Notes: a model not told the origin generated them from the sequence alone. A stretch of 64,000 nucleotides of DNA from Xanthomonas rydalmerensis (GCF_033170385.1 NZ_CP126170.1:4550001-4614000); one strand, 5' to 3'; shown: positions 44,170 through 53,985, counted from the stretch's first letter. Numbers and translations are program-made.

Positions 44170-45951
44170 ATGAAGCCATCCGCCGTTGCGCTGCCGCTGG
44201 CCTGCCTGCTCGCCCTTGCCGGGCCGGCCCAGGCCGCCGTATTCATCAATGAATTGCATTACGACGATGCCACCGCCGCCGGCGACACCGGCGAGGGCGT
44301 GGAGATCGTCGCCACCGCCGGGGAGAGCCTGAGCGGCTACCGCGTCTACCTGTACAACGGCAGCAACCCCGGCTCGGCCACCGTCTACGCCAACAGCGCG
44401 GTGCCGGCCGGCAACCTGGTCAACTGCGGCGGGCAGGTGCGCATCGCCACCGTCGGCTATGCCAGCAACGGCATCCAGAACGGGCCCAACGACGGCCTGG
44501 CGCTGGTCGACGGCAACGGCAAGGTGGTGCAGTTCCTCAGCTACGAAGGCAGCATCACCGGCGGCGGCGGCCCGGCCGCGGGCATGACCAGCCAGAACCT
44601 GCCGGTCAGCGAGAGCAACAGCACCCCGGCCGGCACCTCGCTGCAGCTGCGCGGCAACGGCAGCGCCGCAGCCGACTTCAGCTGGACCGACAGCGCCACC
44701 GGCACCTTCGGCGCCTGCAACAACGGCCAGACCTTCGCCGGCGGCGGCGGCAGCAACGCCGCGCCGACGGTGACCGCCACCACCCCGACCCAGGGCGCCA
44801 CCGACTTCCCCGCCGCCGGCGACCTGGCGGTGACCTTCAGCGAAGCGGTGAGCCTGGCCAGCGGCGCGTTCGGCCTGAGCTGCCAGCAGTCCGGCAGCGT
44901 GGCGCTGACCTACCCCGGCAGCGGCACCCAGTTCGCGCTGTCCACCAACACCGCGCTGAAGGCCGGCGAGAGCTGCACCCTGAGCATCGTCGCCGCACGC
45001 GTGAGCGATGCCGACGGCGCGCATCCGGCGCAGGACCGCAGCGTCGCGTTCAACGTCGCCAACGGGTCCGGCGGCGGCGGTGGCAGCGGTGCCGGCACCT
45101 ACTATTCGCGGGTCAACACCTCCAGCCCCAGCCAGCTGCGCTGCTCGCTGCACGAGACGATCAAGGGCCACACCGCCTATCCGTACAGCAGCAGCTCCGG
45201 CACCGACACCTGGGCCATCCTGGAGATCGCCGACGAGGATCCGAACAACAGCCAGCGCGTGCTCGACGCCTACCGCAACCGCAGCTACGTCAAGGGCACC
45301 GACCGCGCCGGCAGCGGCAGCGGCCTGAAGTACAACCGCGAGCACAGCTGGCCGAACTCGCTGGGCTTCGGCACCTCCACCGGCGACAAGGGCCTGCCCT
45401 ACGCGCCGTACACCGACACCCACATGCTGTACCTGACCGACGCCACCTGGAACGCCGACCGCGGCAACAAGCCCTATGCCAAGTGCGACAGCAACTGCGG
45501 CGAGCGCGCCACCGAGGCCAACGCCGGCTTCGGCGGCGGCAGCGGCCGCTACCCGGGCAATTCCAACTGGGTGCGCACCCCGGACGGCAACGGCGGCACC
45601 TTCGAGGTGTGGGACCACCGCAAGGGCGACATGGCACGTGCGGTGATGTACATGGCGATCCGCTATGAAGGCGGGACCGATGCCAAGACCGGGCAGTCCG
45701 AGCCGGACTTGGAGCTGACCGACGACCGCAGCAAGATCGTCAAGACCTCGTCCTCGCCGGCCTACATGGGCCTGCTGTCGACCCTGATCGCGTGGAGCCA
45801 GCAGGATCCGCCGGACGATGCCGAGCGCGCCCGTAACGAGGTGATCTACAGCTTCCAGGGCAACCGCAATCCGTTCATCGACCACCCGGAGTGGGCGACC
45901 TCGTCGCTGTTCACCTCGGCCAAGCCGGCCAGCTGCCAATTGCTCAACTGA
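44170..45951 (+). CDS. Secreted endonuclease I-family nuclease with N-terminal lamin-tail-like domain
   Basis: A 593-residue exported nuclease. It has a signal peptide (M-K-P-S-A-V-A-L, cleavage after A-Q-A), an LTD-like beta domain at about residues 20-185 (I-N-E-L-H-Y-D-D, Y-N-G-S-N-P-G), an Ig-like Big_5 domain (about 195-300, T-x-P-x-x-G-A-T-D-F), a Gly linker, and an Endonuclease_1 domain from about 310. The nuclease part shows K-Y-N-R-E-H-S-W-P, D-T-H-M-L-Y, G-D-M-A-R-A-V-M-Y-M-A-I-R-Y and the closing Q-G-N-R-N-P-F-I-D-H-P-E. It should degrade extracellular DNA or RNA for nutrition or biofilm turnover. AAAAGGAG lies 7 nt before the ATG. Confidence 0.92.
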   Translation: MKPSAVALPLACLLALAGPAQAAVFINELHYDDATAAGDTGEGVEIVATAGESLSGYRVYLYNGSNPGSATVYANSAVPAGNLVNCGGQVRIATVGYASNGIQNGPNDGLALVDGNGKVVQFLSYEGSITGGGGPAAGMTSQNLPVSESNSTPAGTSLQLRGNGSAAADFSWTDSATGTFGACNNGQTFAGGGGSNAAPTVTATTPTQGATDFPAAGDLAVTFSEAVSLASGAFGLSCQQSGSVALTYPGSGTQFALSTNTALKAGESCTLSIVAARVSDADGAHPAQDRSVAFNVANGSGGGGGSGAGTYYSRVNTSSPSQLRCSLHETIKGHTAYPYSSSSGTDTWAILEIADEDPNNSQRVLDAYRNRSYVKGTDRAGSGSGLKYNREHSWPNSLGFGTSTGDKGLPYAPYTDTHMLYLTDATWNADRGNKPYAKCDSNCGERATEANAGFGGGSGRYPGNSNWVRTPDGNGGTFEVWDHRKGDMARAVMYMAIRYEGGTDAKTGQSEPDLELTDDRSKIVKTSSSPAYMGLLSTLIAWSQQDPPDDAERARNEVIYSFQGNRNPFIDHPEWATSSLFTSAKPASCQLLN

Positions 45952-46081
45952 GCCGTGTTGCCTCGCCCGCTGCGGCTGCAGCGGGCGGGGATTTGGGATT
46001 CGGGATTGGGGATTCAGAGCAGCGCCCCCTTTCCCACGCGCGCCGCCAAAGGGGGGCCGGCATCCCTATACTGTCGGCCGC

Positions 46082-46414
46082 ATGTCCGCGCCCGCCCTCC
46101 GCTTGCTGCTCAGCACCTGCCCCGATCCGGCCAGCGCCGCGCGGATCGCCCAGGCGCTGGTCGACGAACGCCTGGCCGCCTGCGTCAGCCGCCTGCCCGG
46201 CGTGCAGTCCACCTACCGCTGGCAAGGCGAGGTGGAGCAAGGCGAGGAAGTGCTGCTGCTGATCAAGACCGCCGCCGACCGGCTGCCCGCGTTGCGGCAG
46301 CGGCTGTGCGCGTTGCACCCCTACGAGGTCCCCGAACTGGTCGAACTCGAGGTCGCCGGCGGCCTGCCGGCCTACCTGCAATGGGTGCATGCCGAAACCC
46401 GTGAGGAACCGTAA
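46082..46414 (+). CDS. cutA: Divalent-cation tolerance protein CutA
   Basis: A 110-residue trimeric PII-like protein. Family features are L-L-S-T-C-P-D, A-R-I-A-Q-A-L-V-D-E-R-L-A-A-C-V, the long Y-R-W-Q-G-E-V segment, and H-P-Y-E-V-P-E. It starts an operon with dsbD (ATG 4 bp after the cutA stop) and a TlpA-like protein, the same order as E. coli cutA-dsbD. Confidence 0.96.
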   Translation: MSAPALRLLLSTCPDPASAARIAQALVDERLAACVSRLPGVQSTYRWQGEVEQGEEVLLLIKTAADRLPALRQRLCALHPYEVPELVELEVAGGLPAYLQWVHAETREEP

Positions 46415-46418
46415 GCCG

Positions 46419-48713
46419 ATGACCCTGCTGCACCGCCTCGCCGCCCTATGCCTGCTGGCCGTGGCCGCCTTCCCCGCCCTGGCGATCAGCGAAAAGGACT
46501 TGCTGCCGGTGGACCAGGCCTTCGCGCTGAGCGCGCAGGCGCCCGAGCGCGGCCGCATCGCGCTGCACTGGGACATCGCCAAGGGCTACTACCTGTACCG
46601 GCACCGCATCGCGGTCAAGGTGATCGGCGGCTTCAAGCCCAACCCGACCCTGCAGCTGCCGGCCGGCCACAAGAAGACCGACCCGTACTTCGGCGAGGTG
46701 GAGACCTACCGCGACGCGTTGAACGCGGTGCAGAGCGGCATCGCCGACCCCGGCACCGACCGCGTGCAGCTGGAGGTGCGCTACCAGGGCTGCGCCGATG
46801 CCGGCGTGTGCTACCCGCCGCAGAAACGCCTGCTCGAGGTGACCCTGCCGGCCGCCGCCGCCGCCACCGCCGCTGCCGATCCCACGCCGGCGCCGCCGGC
46901 CGCGATGGGCGGGCTGCCGGGCAATGGCCTGGGCGCAAGCACTGGCGCCAAGCCGCTGTTCGGCGCCGGCGCCGGCGCGGTGCAGGGCCTGCCGCTGCCC
47001 TCGGACCAGGCCTTCCACTTCGAAGCCATCGTCGGCGATGGCAATACGCTGCTGCTGCGCTTCACCCCGGCACCCGGCTATTACCTGTATCGCGACCGCA
47101 CCGCGCTGGCGCTGGAAGGCGCGCCCGGCATCCGTACCGGCATGCCGCGCTGGCCGCAGGGCAGCTCGCACCAGGACGAGCACTTCGGCAACGTGGTGGT
47201 GTACTTCGACCAGACCGAGGTCACCGTGCCGCTGCAGCGCCAGCGCGCCGACGCCACCGCCGCGACCCTGGTGGCGACCTTCCAGGGCTGCCAGACCGAC
47301 GGCATCTGCTACCCGCCGATGACCCGGCGGGTGAAGCTGGCGCTGCCCAAGGGCAGCGTCACGCCCGCCGACCAGGCCGAGGTCAGCCCGCTGCTGGTGA
47401 CGCCGCTGGACAGCCGCCAGGCCGACGCCAACGACGCGGCCGCCGCCACGGCCGCCAACGCCCTGCCGGCGACGCCGGACGCCTCGGCGCACAACGCCGC
47501 GCGCAGCGCCGCACCGCCGCCGGCCACGCAGAACCTGCTGTGGATCCTGCTGCTGGCGCTCGGCGGCGGCCTGCTGCTGAACCTGCTGCCGTGCGTGCTG
47601 CCGATCCTGTCGCTGAAGGTGCTGGGCCTGGCACAGAGCGGCGAGAGCCGAGGCCGTGCCCGCAGCCATGCGCTGTGGTACACGCTGGGCGTGCTCGTCT
47701 CCTTCGCCGTGGTCGGCGGCATCGCCGTGGCCGCGCGCCTGCTGTGGGGCTTCCAGCTGCAGCGCCCGGGCTTCGTCGCGGTGCTGGTGTACCTGATGTT
47801 CGTGGTCGGGCTGAGCCTGTCGGGCGTATTCACCCTCAGCGCCAACCTCGGCGGCGTCGGCCAGTCGCTGTCCACGCGCAGCGGCCCGGTCGGCGACTTC
47901 TTCACCGGCGTGCTGGCCTGCGTGGTCTCCAGCGCCTGCATCGGCCCGTTCATGGGCCCGGCCCTGGGCTATGCGCTGACCGCGCCGCCGGCGATGGCGA
48001 TGCTGGTGTTCCTGACCCTGGGCCTGGGCCTGGCGCTGCCGTTCCTGCTGATCGGCTTCGTGCCGTCGCTGGCCAAGCGCCTGCCCAAGCCGGGGGCGTG
48101 GATGGAAACGCTCAAGCAGGTGCTCGCGTTCCCGATGTACCTGAGCGCGATCTGGCTGCTGTGGGTGCTGGGCAAGCAGCGCGGCGTGGACGCGGTGGCG
48201 CTGCTGCTGGTCGGCGCCACCCTGCTGGCGCTGGGCCTGTGGTGGTTCGAGCGCGCGCGCTGGCGCGACCACAAGACCGGCATGCGCCTGGCCGCCGTGC
48301 TGCTGCTGGCCGCGCTGGTGCCGGCGTGGAGCGTGACCCGGCTGCCGCCGCCCGGCGCCAGCGTCGAGCGCAACACCGTGGCCTATTCGCCGCAGATGCT
48401 CGACCGCCTGCGCACCGACAACCGCGTGGTGTTCGTCAACATGACCGCCGACTGGTGCGTCACCTGCAAGGCCAACGAGCGCAACGTGTTCGACAGCGAT
48501 GCGTTCCGCGACACCATCAAGCGGGTGGACGCGGTGTACATGAAGGGCGACTGGACCAACGAGGATCCGCGCATCAGCGCCTTCCTCGCCGAGCACAAGG
48601 CGGTGGGCGTGCCGCTGTACGTGGTCTACGGACCCGGCGCGCCGCCGACGGTGCTGCCGCCGGTGCTGAGCCAGGCGGTGGTCGAGGACGCCCTGCTGCG
48701 CGCGGCGCGATGA
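46419..48713 (+). CDS. dsbD: Thiol:disulfide interchange protein DsbD with duplicated N-terminal domain
   Basis: DsbD carries electrons from cytoplasmic thioredoxin across the inner membrane to periplasmic thiol proteins. The 764-residue product is much longer than E. coli DsbD (about 565 aa) because the N-terminal DsbD-alpha domain appears twice. The first (about 25-150) has G-C-A-D-A-G-V-C-Y-P-P; the second (about 200-320) has G-C-Q-T-D-G-I-C-Y-P-P. Eight transmembrane helices follow, with the conserved Cys in L-L-P-C-V-L-P and S-S-A-C-I-G-P. A thioredoxin-like domain with D-W-C-V-T-C-K-A-N-E closes the protein. A signal peptide is present (M-T-L-L-H-R-L-A-A). The last codon overlaps the next gene by ATGA. 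Confidence 0.95.
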   Translation: MTLLHRLAALCLLAVAAFPALAISEKDLLPVDQAFALSAQAPERGRIALHWDIAKGYYLYRHRIAVKVIGGFKPNPTLQLPAGHKKTDPYFGEVETYRDALNAVQSGIADPGTDRVQLEVRYQGCADAGVCYPPQKRLLEVTLPAAAAATAAADPTPAPPAAMGGLPGNGLGASTGAKPLFGAGAGAVQGLPLPSDQAFHFEAIVGDGNTLLLRFTPAPGYYLYRDRTALALEGAPGIRTGMPRWPQGSSHQDEHFGNVVVYFDQTEVTVPLQRQRADATAATLVATFQGCQTDGICYPPMTRRVKLALPKGSVTPADQAEVSPLLVTPLDSRQADANDAAAATAANALPATPDASAHNAARSAAPPPATQNLLWILLLALGGGLLLNLLPCVLPILSLKVLGLAQSGESRGRARSHALWYTLGVLVSFAVVGGIAVAARLLWGFQLQRPGFVAVLVYLMFVVGLSLSGVFTLSANLGGVGQSLSTRSGPVGDFFTGVLACVVSSACIGPFMGPALGYALTAPPAMAMLVFLTLGLGLALPFLLIGFVPSLAKRLPKPGAWMETLKQVLAFPMYLSAIWLLWVLGKQRGVDAVALLLVGATLLALGLWWFERARWRDHKTGMRLAAVLLLAALVPAWSVTRLPPPGASVERNTVAYSPQMLDRLRTDNRVVFVNMTADWCVTCKANERNVFDSDAFRDTIKRVDAVYMKGDWTNEDPRISAFLAEHKAVGVPLYVVYGPGAPPTVLPPVLSQAVVEDALLRAAR

Positions 48714-49306
48714 CACCCGGCACCGCGCGCCTGCTGGCGGTCGCCGCGGTGGCGGCGGTGCTCGGCGTGGCGGCGGCGCACTGGTGGGAACGGCGGACGC
48801 CGGCTGTGGCCCCGGCCTCGGTGTCCTCCGCCACGGCCAGCGGCCATGCTGCGGCGGCCCCGGTTGCCGCGGCGCGCCCGGGCGACCCCGCCCCGGCGCT
48901 GCGCCTGCCCACGCTCGACGGCGGCCAGCTGACCCTGGCGCAGTTCCGCGGCCGGCCGCTGCTGGTCAACGTGTGGGCGAGCTGGTGCGAGCCCTGCGTG
49001 CGCGAAATGCCGGAACTGGACCGGCTGGCCCGCGCGCAGCCGGCCGACGGCCTGCAGGTGCTCGGCATCGCCCTGGACCGCGCCGAGGACGTGCGCGACT
49101 TCCTGCAGCGGGTGCCGATCGGCTACCCGATCGCCCTGGAGACCCCGGGCCCGGCCGACGCCAGCGTGCGCCTGGGCGACACCCAGGGCCTGCTGCCGTA
49201 CAGCGTGCTGATCGACGCCGACGGCCGCATCGTCAAGCAGAAGCTCGGCCCGTTCGCGCCGGGCGAAGTCGAGGGCTGGGCGGGCGGCGCCCGTCCCTCG
49301 CGCTAA
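48710..49306 (+). CDS. TlpA/ResA-like periplasmic thioredoxin
   Basis: A 198-residue membrane-anchored or secreted thioredoxin-fold protein. An N-terminal hydrophobic segment (R-L-L-A-V-A-A-V-A-A-V-L-G-V-A) is followed by an Ala-rich linker and a TlpA-type domain with W-A-S-W-C-E-P-C-V-R-E-M-P-E-L and L-P-Y-S-V-L-I-D-A-D-G-R. It overlaps dsbD by 4 nt and is its likely electron acceptor, for example in cytochrome c or other periplasmic thiol reduction. Confidence 0.9.
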   Translation: MTPGTARLLAVAAVAAVLGVAAAHWWERRTPAVAPASVSSATASGHAAAAPVAAARPGDPAPALRLPTLDGGQLTLAQFRGRPLLVNVWASWCEPCVREMPELDRLARAQPADGLQVLGIALDRAEDVRDFLQRVPIGYPIALETPGPADASVRLGDTQGLLPYSVLIDADGRIVKQKLGPFAPGEVEGWAGGARPSR

Positions 49307-49329
49307 CCGACGGACCCCGCCGCCGATGC

Positions 49330-49535
49330 GCGGTCTTGTGGGAACGACTTCAGCATCGCCGATCACGCCTCGTCGCGGCCAGGCCGTTCCTACACGCGCC
49401 TTTCAGCAGGATGCGGAGGCTGCCCTGCAGTCGCGACGCGATGCCAGGTCACGCCCGTCGCGATCGAAGTCGCTCCCCCCAGAGGCTTGCGGCGAACCCG
49501 CCGAATGCGCTGTGGGAGGGACTTCAGTCCCGACG
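49330..49535. repeat. Diverged REP-like elements and GGGAGGGACTTCAGTCCCGACG repeat
   Basis: Degenerate GTGGGAACGACTTCAG and CGGCCAGGCCGTTCCTAC arms near 49336-49394 and an intact GTGGGAGGGACTTCAGTCCC at 49512-49531. The rest of 49307-49627 holds no recognised gene. Confidence 0.75.
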
Positions 49536-49627
49536 CATTACGCCATCGGAAAGCACCCCACTTCACGCGTCGCGGCTGCATGGCGGTCGACGCCCACACC
49601 ACCTCCACGCCGCACTGGATCAGCCCG

Positions 49628-51025
49628 CTACAACGCCTGCCGCTGCCGCGCATCGCTAGCACCCTCATCGCCAGTCCGTGCCTGCGCCAGCGCCGCCAGC
49701 TCCTCGGCCAGGCGCTGCGCGGCGGTACGCAGCTCCGGCACCGCGGTGATCTCCCACAGGCCGCCGCGCAGCAGCGGGCCCAGGCAGTACAGGCCGGCGA
49801 CCGGCTGGCCGCCGGCGTCGCGCACCCGCAGCCGCGGATCGACCGCCAACCCCAGGCCCAACGGATCGGCCTGCAGCAGGCCGGCCTCGCGCATCGCCGC
49901 GACCAGCGGATGGCTGGTGCGGGCGACGTCGGTATCCAGCCCGGTGGCGCGGATCAGCACGTCGAACTGCTCGGTGCGCGCGCCGCGGTCGGCGCGGTCG
50001 CGGATCACCGCCTCCACGGCATCGTCGCCCAGGCGCGCACGCAGCAGGCGCCCGGCGCGGATCCGCAACTGTCCCTGCTGCTGCATCTGCGCCAACGCGG
50101 TGGCCGCAGCCGGCGCCAGACGGTGCCGTGCCACTTCCCAGTACGGCCGCAAATGGCGCAGGAAACGCGCGCGCGCCGCCGGCGCCAGGCCGCTCCAGAA
50201 CGGCTGCAGGTGCGGACGCAGCGCATCCACCACGCAGCGCCAGTCCTCCACCACCGTGGTCAGCTGGCGCAGGCTGCGCACCAGGCCGCGCAGGTCGTGG
50301 CTGCGCAGCGCCTGCACGACGCTGGGCGGCAGGCTCACCGGCGCGCCCGGCTGCGGCAGATGCGCCTGCGGCGCCAGGCCGCGCCGCGACAAGGCGGTGA
50401 TCGCGCCGCGGTGGCCGCGCCGGCGCAGGGTCAAGGCCACGTCGGCCATGGTCAGGCCGGTGCCGACCAGCAGCAGCCGCGCCTGCGGCGGCACCGTGTC
50501 GAGCACGCCGTCCTGCCACGGCCAGCCGATGTAGCGCCGGTGCACCGCCAGGCGCGGGCCGATGCCCGGCAACGCCGCCGGCGGCAGCGCGCCGATCGCC
50601 AGCACCACCACGTCGCTGGCGAAGTCCTCGCCGTTGGCCAGGAACACGCGGAAGCCCTGCGGATCGCGCTCCAGCGCCACCGCCTCCTGCGCCAGCGGCA
50701 CCACCTCGGTCGCCGACTCCGCCAGCGCGGTGGCCAGGTGCTGCTCGAGATACTGGCCGTACTGCAGCCGCGGCAGGAACGCCATGCCCTGCGCGGCGTC
50801 CAGGTGCAGCGCCGCGGCGAACCCGCCCGGATCCTGCGGAGCCACGCCCAGGTCCTTTGCGCGCACGTTCAACAGGTGCTCCGGCCGCGCCGCGCCATAG
50901 GCGACGCCGCGGCCGAAGGTGTCGGCCATGCCGACCAGGGTGACGTGGCTGGCGGTGCCCTGCCTGGCCAGCGCCGCGGCCAGCACGTTGCCGCAGAATC
51001 CTGCGCCGATGATCGCAATTCGCAT
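49628..51025 (-). CDS. FAD/NAD(P)-binding oxidoreductase (COG4529-like)
   Basis: A 465-residue flavoprotein. It starts with a Rossmann motif G-A-G-F-C-G-N, has G-R-G-V-A-Y-G that is typical of the FAD-NAD(P)-binding group, a second dinucleotide motif in L-L-L-V-G-T-G-L-T-M-A-D-V-A, and a C-terminal A-T-G-L-D-T-D strand. The reaction is unknown; members are often near iron or siderophore genes, but no such neighbour exists here. The start M-R-I-A-I-I-G places the nucleotide motif at the N-terminus as expected. Confidence 0.85.
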   Translation of the reverse strand: MRIAIIGAGFCGNVLAAALARQGTASHVTLVGMADTFGRGVAYGAARPEHLLNVRAKDLGVAPQDPGGFAAALHLDAAQGMAFLPRLQYGQYLEQHLATALAESATEVVPLAQEAVALERDPQGFRVFLANGEDFASDVVVLAIGALPPAALPGIGPRLAVHRRYIGWPWQDGVLDTVPPQARLLLVGTGLTMADVALTLRRRGHRGAITALSRRGLAPQAHLPQPGAPVSLPPSVVQALRSHDLRGLVRSLRQLTTVVEDWRCVVDALRPHLQPFWSGLAPAARARFLRHLRPYWEVARHRLAPAAATALAQMQQQGQLRIRAGRLLRARLGDDAVEAVIRDRADRGARTEQFDVLIRATGLDTDVARTSHPLVAAMREAGLLQADPLGLGLAVDPRLRVRDAGGQPVAGLYCLGPLLRGGLWEITAVPELRTAAQRLAEELAALAQARTGDEGASDARQRQAL

Positions 51026-51207
51026 GGCTGGCACCTTGGCCGCTCGGGGCATCCTTTGTGCCCCGGATGCGACGCACGGGTGTAAATCGCCGGTTAATGC
51101 GTGCGCTGCGCGGCATGGCGATCGGGCATCAGCACATGGGCGATGCCCATGAGTAGGTCTGGGCCACCGGCTCGCGGACCCGCCGATCCGCCACGGCCCC
51201 CGTCTCG

Positions 51208-53172
51208 CTAGCGCGCCGGCGGGCGCTCCACCAGGCCGGGCGCATCGGCGACGAAGCTGTCCAGCACGCCATCGGCGACCTTGACCGGACCGCCGAAGCG
51301 AGTCGCGCCGGGGATGGAGGGGATCGCCGCGGCCTGCGCGGCAAGCTGCCCGGCCGTGGCGAAGGCCTGCGCGGCCGCCGGATCGCCAGCCAGCGCCTGG
51401 TTCAGTCCGTCCACGCTCAGGCGCAGCGCGCGGCCCCACAGCGCGGTCGCGTCCAGCCATGGCGCCGCCTCGGCCACGAACGCGCCGGTGGCGGCACCGG
51501 CACGGATGCGCTGCGGTGCCGCCGCCAGGTCGTCGGCCGCCTGGCCCAGCGCGGCCAGCGCCGCGGCGCGGGCGGCCGGATCGCCGTCGGCCAGTGCGTC
51601 GCGGGTGGCGTCGATCAGCGCCTTGAGTCGCGGCGCCTGCGGCTGCCAGGGCAGATGGCCGAAGGTCGGGGCCAGGTGCTGGGTGTCGAAGAAGGTCAGC
51701 AGCGCGTCGGCCACCTGCGCATCGCCGCCGGCCAGGTCGCGCGCGGCCGCGCGCCAGGTGCGCGGCGCGTCGTAGCCGCGGTCGTTCCAGGCGAAGGCCA
51801 GCACCCCGGCCACCGCCGGCCGACTGGCCACTTCCTGGTTCATCGGGTTGGCGACGATGCCGCTCAGCTCCGCCGACAACCCGGCCTGGCGGCGGTCGTA
51901 CGGCGCCAGCAGCAGGCGCCCGGCGGTTTCGGCGAAGTCGTTGACCGGATAGTTGTCCCACAGCAGCGTCTTGCGCCCGAACGCCTTGGTCGCGTTCTTC
52001 GCATCGCTCACCGAGATCGACGCCGGGACCACGTCGGTGCCGGTCCACTGCACCACTACGCGCGGATCCAGCGCCTGCCGCAGCGTCGCCTTGTACGGCG
52101 ACTCGGTGACGTTGAAGTACTCGGTCGGCACCATGATCAGCGCGCCGTGGCCGGCCGCGGCGATGTCCGCCTGCACCGCGTTGAGCAGCTGCGCCTGCGC
52201 GGTGGCGGCGGCCTGCTCGCTGGCGGCGCCGAACGCGGTGGCGTCGCCGGGGCAGTTCCACTTGGTGTATTCGATGTCGTCGAAGGCGATGTAGAAGCTG
52301 CGCACGCCGCGTGCGCGCAGCGCGGCGAACTTGCGCCGGATCGCCTGCAGGTCGGCCGCATCGCTGTAGCAGATCGACGGCCCCGGCGAGAGCGCATAGA
52401 CGAAGTTGATGTGCTCGCGGTTGGCGACCGCGGCCAGCCGGCCCAGCGCCGCCAGCGTGGCGGCCGGGTACGGGGCGCGCCAGCGGTCGCGCGCGAACAC
52501 GTCGTCCTTGGGGCTGTAGATATAGGTGTTGGCCTTGAAGCGGGCCAGGAACGCCAGGTGCGCGGCGCGCTCGGCCATGTTCCACGGCTTGCCATAGAAA
52601 CCCTCGATCGTGCCGCGCACCGGCATCGCCGGCGCGTCGGTCACCGCCACCGAGGCGATGCGCCCGTGCGCGACCAGCTGCCGCAAGGTCTGCGCCGCGT
52701 GGTACAGCCCGTCGCCGTCGCGGCCGGCCAGCACGATCAGCGTGCCGCGGCCGCGGGCCATGCTGCCCAGCGCATAGCCTTCCGCGCGCTCGGGCACGTC
52801 CAGGTCGAGGGCGGCCAGCGCGTCGCGCACCGGCGCCGCGTCGACGGTGCCGAGCACCACCGACACCGCTTGCGGGTCGCGCGGCAGCGCGCTGGCGCGG
52901 CGGATGCGGGAGACCCCGGCGTCGCGCAGCACCGTGCGCACCAGCGCGTCGGTGGCCGGGTCGGGCGTGCCGGCCTGCACCAGCACCACCGAGGACCCCA
53001 GCGGCAGTTCCGGCCCGAGCAGGCGCAAGGCGGTCGGCGCCGGGTACACCGCCGGCAGGGTCGCCGGCGCCGCCGCCACTGCGACTGCGGGGGTGGCCAT
53101 CGCCCCGGCCAGCAGCGCAAGCGCCAGGATGGAGCAGCCAAGGCCGCAACGGCCAGCGCGGTCGGTTCGCAT
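51208..53172 (-). CDS. Secreted beta-N-acetylglucosaminidase, GH84 type
   Basis: A 654-residue exported glycosidase. It has a signal peptide (R-C-G-L-G-C-S-I-L-A-L-A-L-L-A-G), an N-terminal GH20b-like domain, and a GH84 TIM barrel opening with G-T-I-E-G-F-Y-G-K-P-W. The catalytic Asp pair is in A-F-D-D-I-E-Y; N-D-R-G-Y-D and L-W-D-N-Y-P-V-N-D follow. A helical C-terminal region completes it. GH84 enzymes use substrate-assisted catalysis on terminal GlcNAc. An AGGAGTG lies before the ATG. A perfect TGGTATATACCA palindrome lies about 40 nt upstream, suggesting GntR-type control linked to GlcNAc. Confidence 0.92.
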   Translation of the reverse strand: MRTDRAGRCGLGCSILALALLAGAMATPAVAVAAAPATLPAVYPAPTALRLLGPELPLGSSVVLVQAGTPDPATDALVRTVLRDAGVSRIRRASALPRDPQAVSVVLGTVDAAPVRDALAALDLDVPERAEGYALGSMARGRGTLIVLAGRDGDGLYHAAQTLRQLVAHGRIASVAVTDAPAMPVRGTIEGFYGKPWNMAERAAHLAFLARFKANTYIYSPKDDVFARDRWRAPYPAATLAALGRLAAVANREHINFVYALSPGPSICYSDAADLQAIRRKFAALRARGVRSFYIAFDDIEYTKWNCPGDATAFGAASEQAAATAQAQLLNAVQADIAAAGHGALIMVPTEYFNVTESPYKATLRQALDPRVVVQWTGTDVVPASISVSDAKNATKAFGRKTLLWDNYPVNDFAETAGRLLLAPYDRRQAGLSAELSGIVANPMNQEVASRPAVAGVLAFAWNDRGYDAPRTWRAAARDLAGGDAQVADALLTFFDTQHLAPTFGHLPWQPQAPRLKALIDATRDALADGDPAARAAALAALGQAADDLAAAPQRIRAGAATGAFVAEAAPWLDATALWGRALRLSVDGLNQALAGDPAAAQAFATAGQLAAQAAAIPSIPGATRFGGPVKVADGVLDSFVADAPGLVERPPAR

Positions 53173-53209
53173 GCGCCCACTCCTGATTGGTCTTTCAGTG
53201 ATTTTCAAA

Positions 53210-53221
53210 TGGTATATACCA
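53210..53221 (-). promoter_or_regulatory. TGGTATATACCA palindrome, possible GntR/NagR operator
   Basis: A perfect 12-bp palindrome 38 nt before the GH84 gene start. The GGTATATACC core is like operators of the HutC/NagQ branch of GntR regulators. No regulator gene is nearby. Confidence 0.6.
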
Positions 53222-53493
53222 CTTCCAGGAGCGTCGCCACGCTCCCGTGGCGACATCTGAAATGCCGCTGTCCCATGCTGCAGCGACACTTGCGCGGCGC
53301 GCGCAGGATGCGACATAAACGTAGGCGCCAGCGCGCGCCGTCCAGCGCCGCCGACGCCAATTAGGCCCGCCGCATGCGCACTGCGGCCCGGCGGCAAAAT
53401 CAAACATTTGTTTAAAACACCCGCAACTTCGCCGAACTGGACAGCAATGCCGGCTTCGCGCAGACTGCCGCCCTTTCCGCTGCTTTGTTCCCG

Positions 53494-53940
53494 ATGGCGC
53501 GACTGTTGCTGCTGCACGGCCCCAACCTCAACCTGCTCGGCACCCGCGAGCCGGGCGTGTACGGCCATGCCACCCTGGCGCAGATCGATGCCGCGCTGCA
53601 GGCCCAGGCCAGCGCCGCCGGCCACCAGCTGGAGAGCCTGCAGTCCAACGCCGAGCACGTGCTGGTGGAGCGGGTGCAGGCCGCGCGCGGCGACGGGACC
53701 GCCTTCATCCTGATCAACCCGGCCGCCTTCACCCATACCTCGGTGGCGCTGCGCGACGCGCTGGCGGCGGTGGCGATCCCGTTCATCGAGATCCACCTGT
53801 CCAACCCGCACAGCCGCGAGCCGTTCCGCCACCACAGCTATTTCAGCGACCACGCGGTCGGCGTGGTCTGCGGCTTCGGTGCCGACAGCTACCGCTACGC
53901 GATGGACGCGGCGCTGACCCGGCTGGGAGCGGCCGCATGA
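53494..53940 (+). CDS. aroQ: Type II 3-dehydroquinate dehydratase
   Basis: A 148-residue dodecameric dehydratase of the shikimate pathway. It begins [24 protein letters not shown], with catalytic Tyr in V-Y-G and His in [20 protein letters not shown] follows. A TTG nine bases upstream is in frame but the ATG matches the family N-terminus. The order aroQ-accB-accC is typical for proteobacteria. Confidence 0.97.
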   Translation: MARLLLLHGPNLNLLGTREPGVYGHATLAQIDAALQAQASAAGHQLESLQSNAEHVLVERVQAARGDGTAFILINPAAFTHTSVALRDALAAVAIPFIEIHLSNPHSREPFRHHSYFSDHAVGVVCGFGADSYRYAMDAALTRLGAAA

Positions 53941-53985
53941 GCCGCGCCCACGCCCAACCGGCACCGCACACCCCCGTCTGAGTCC

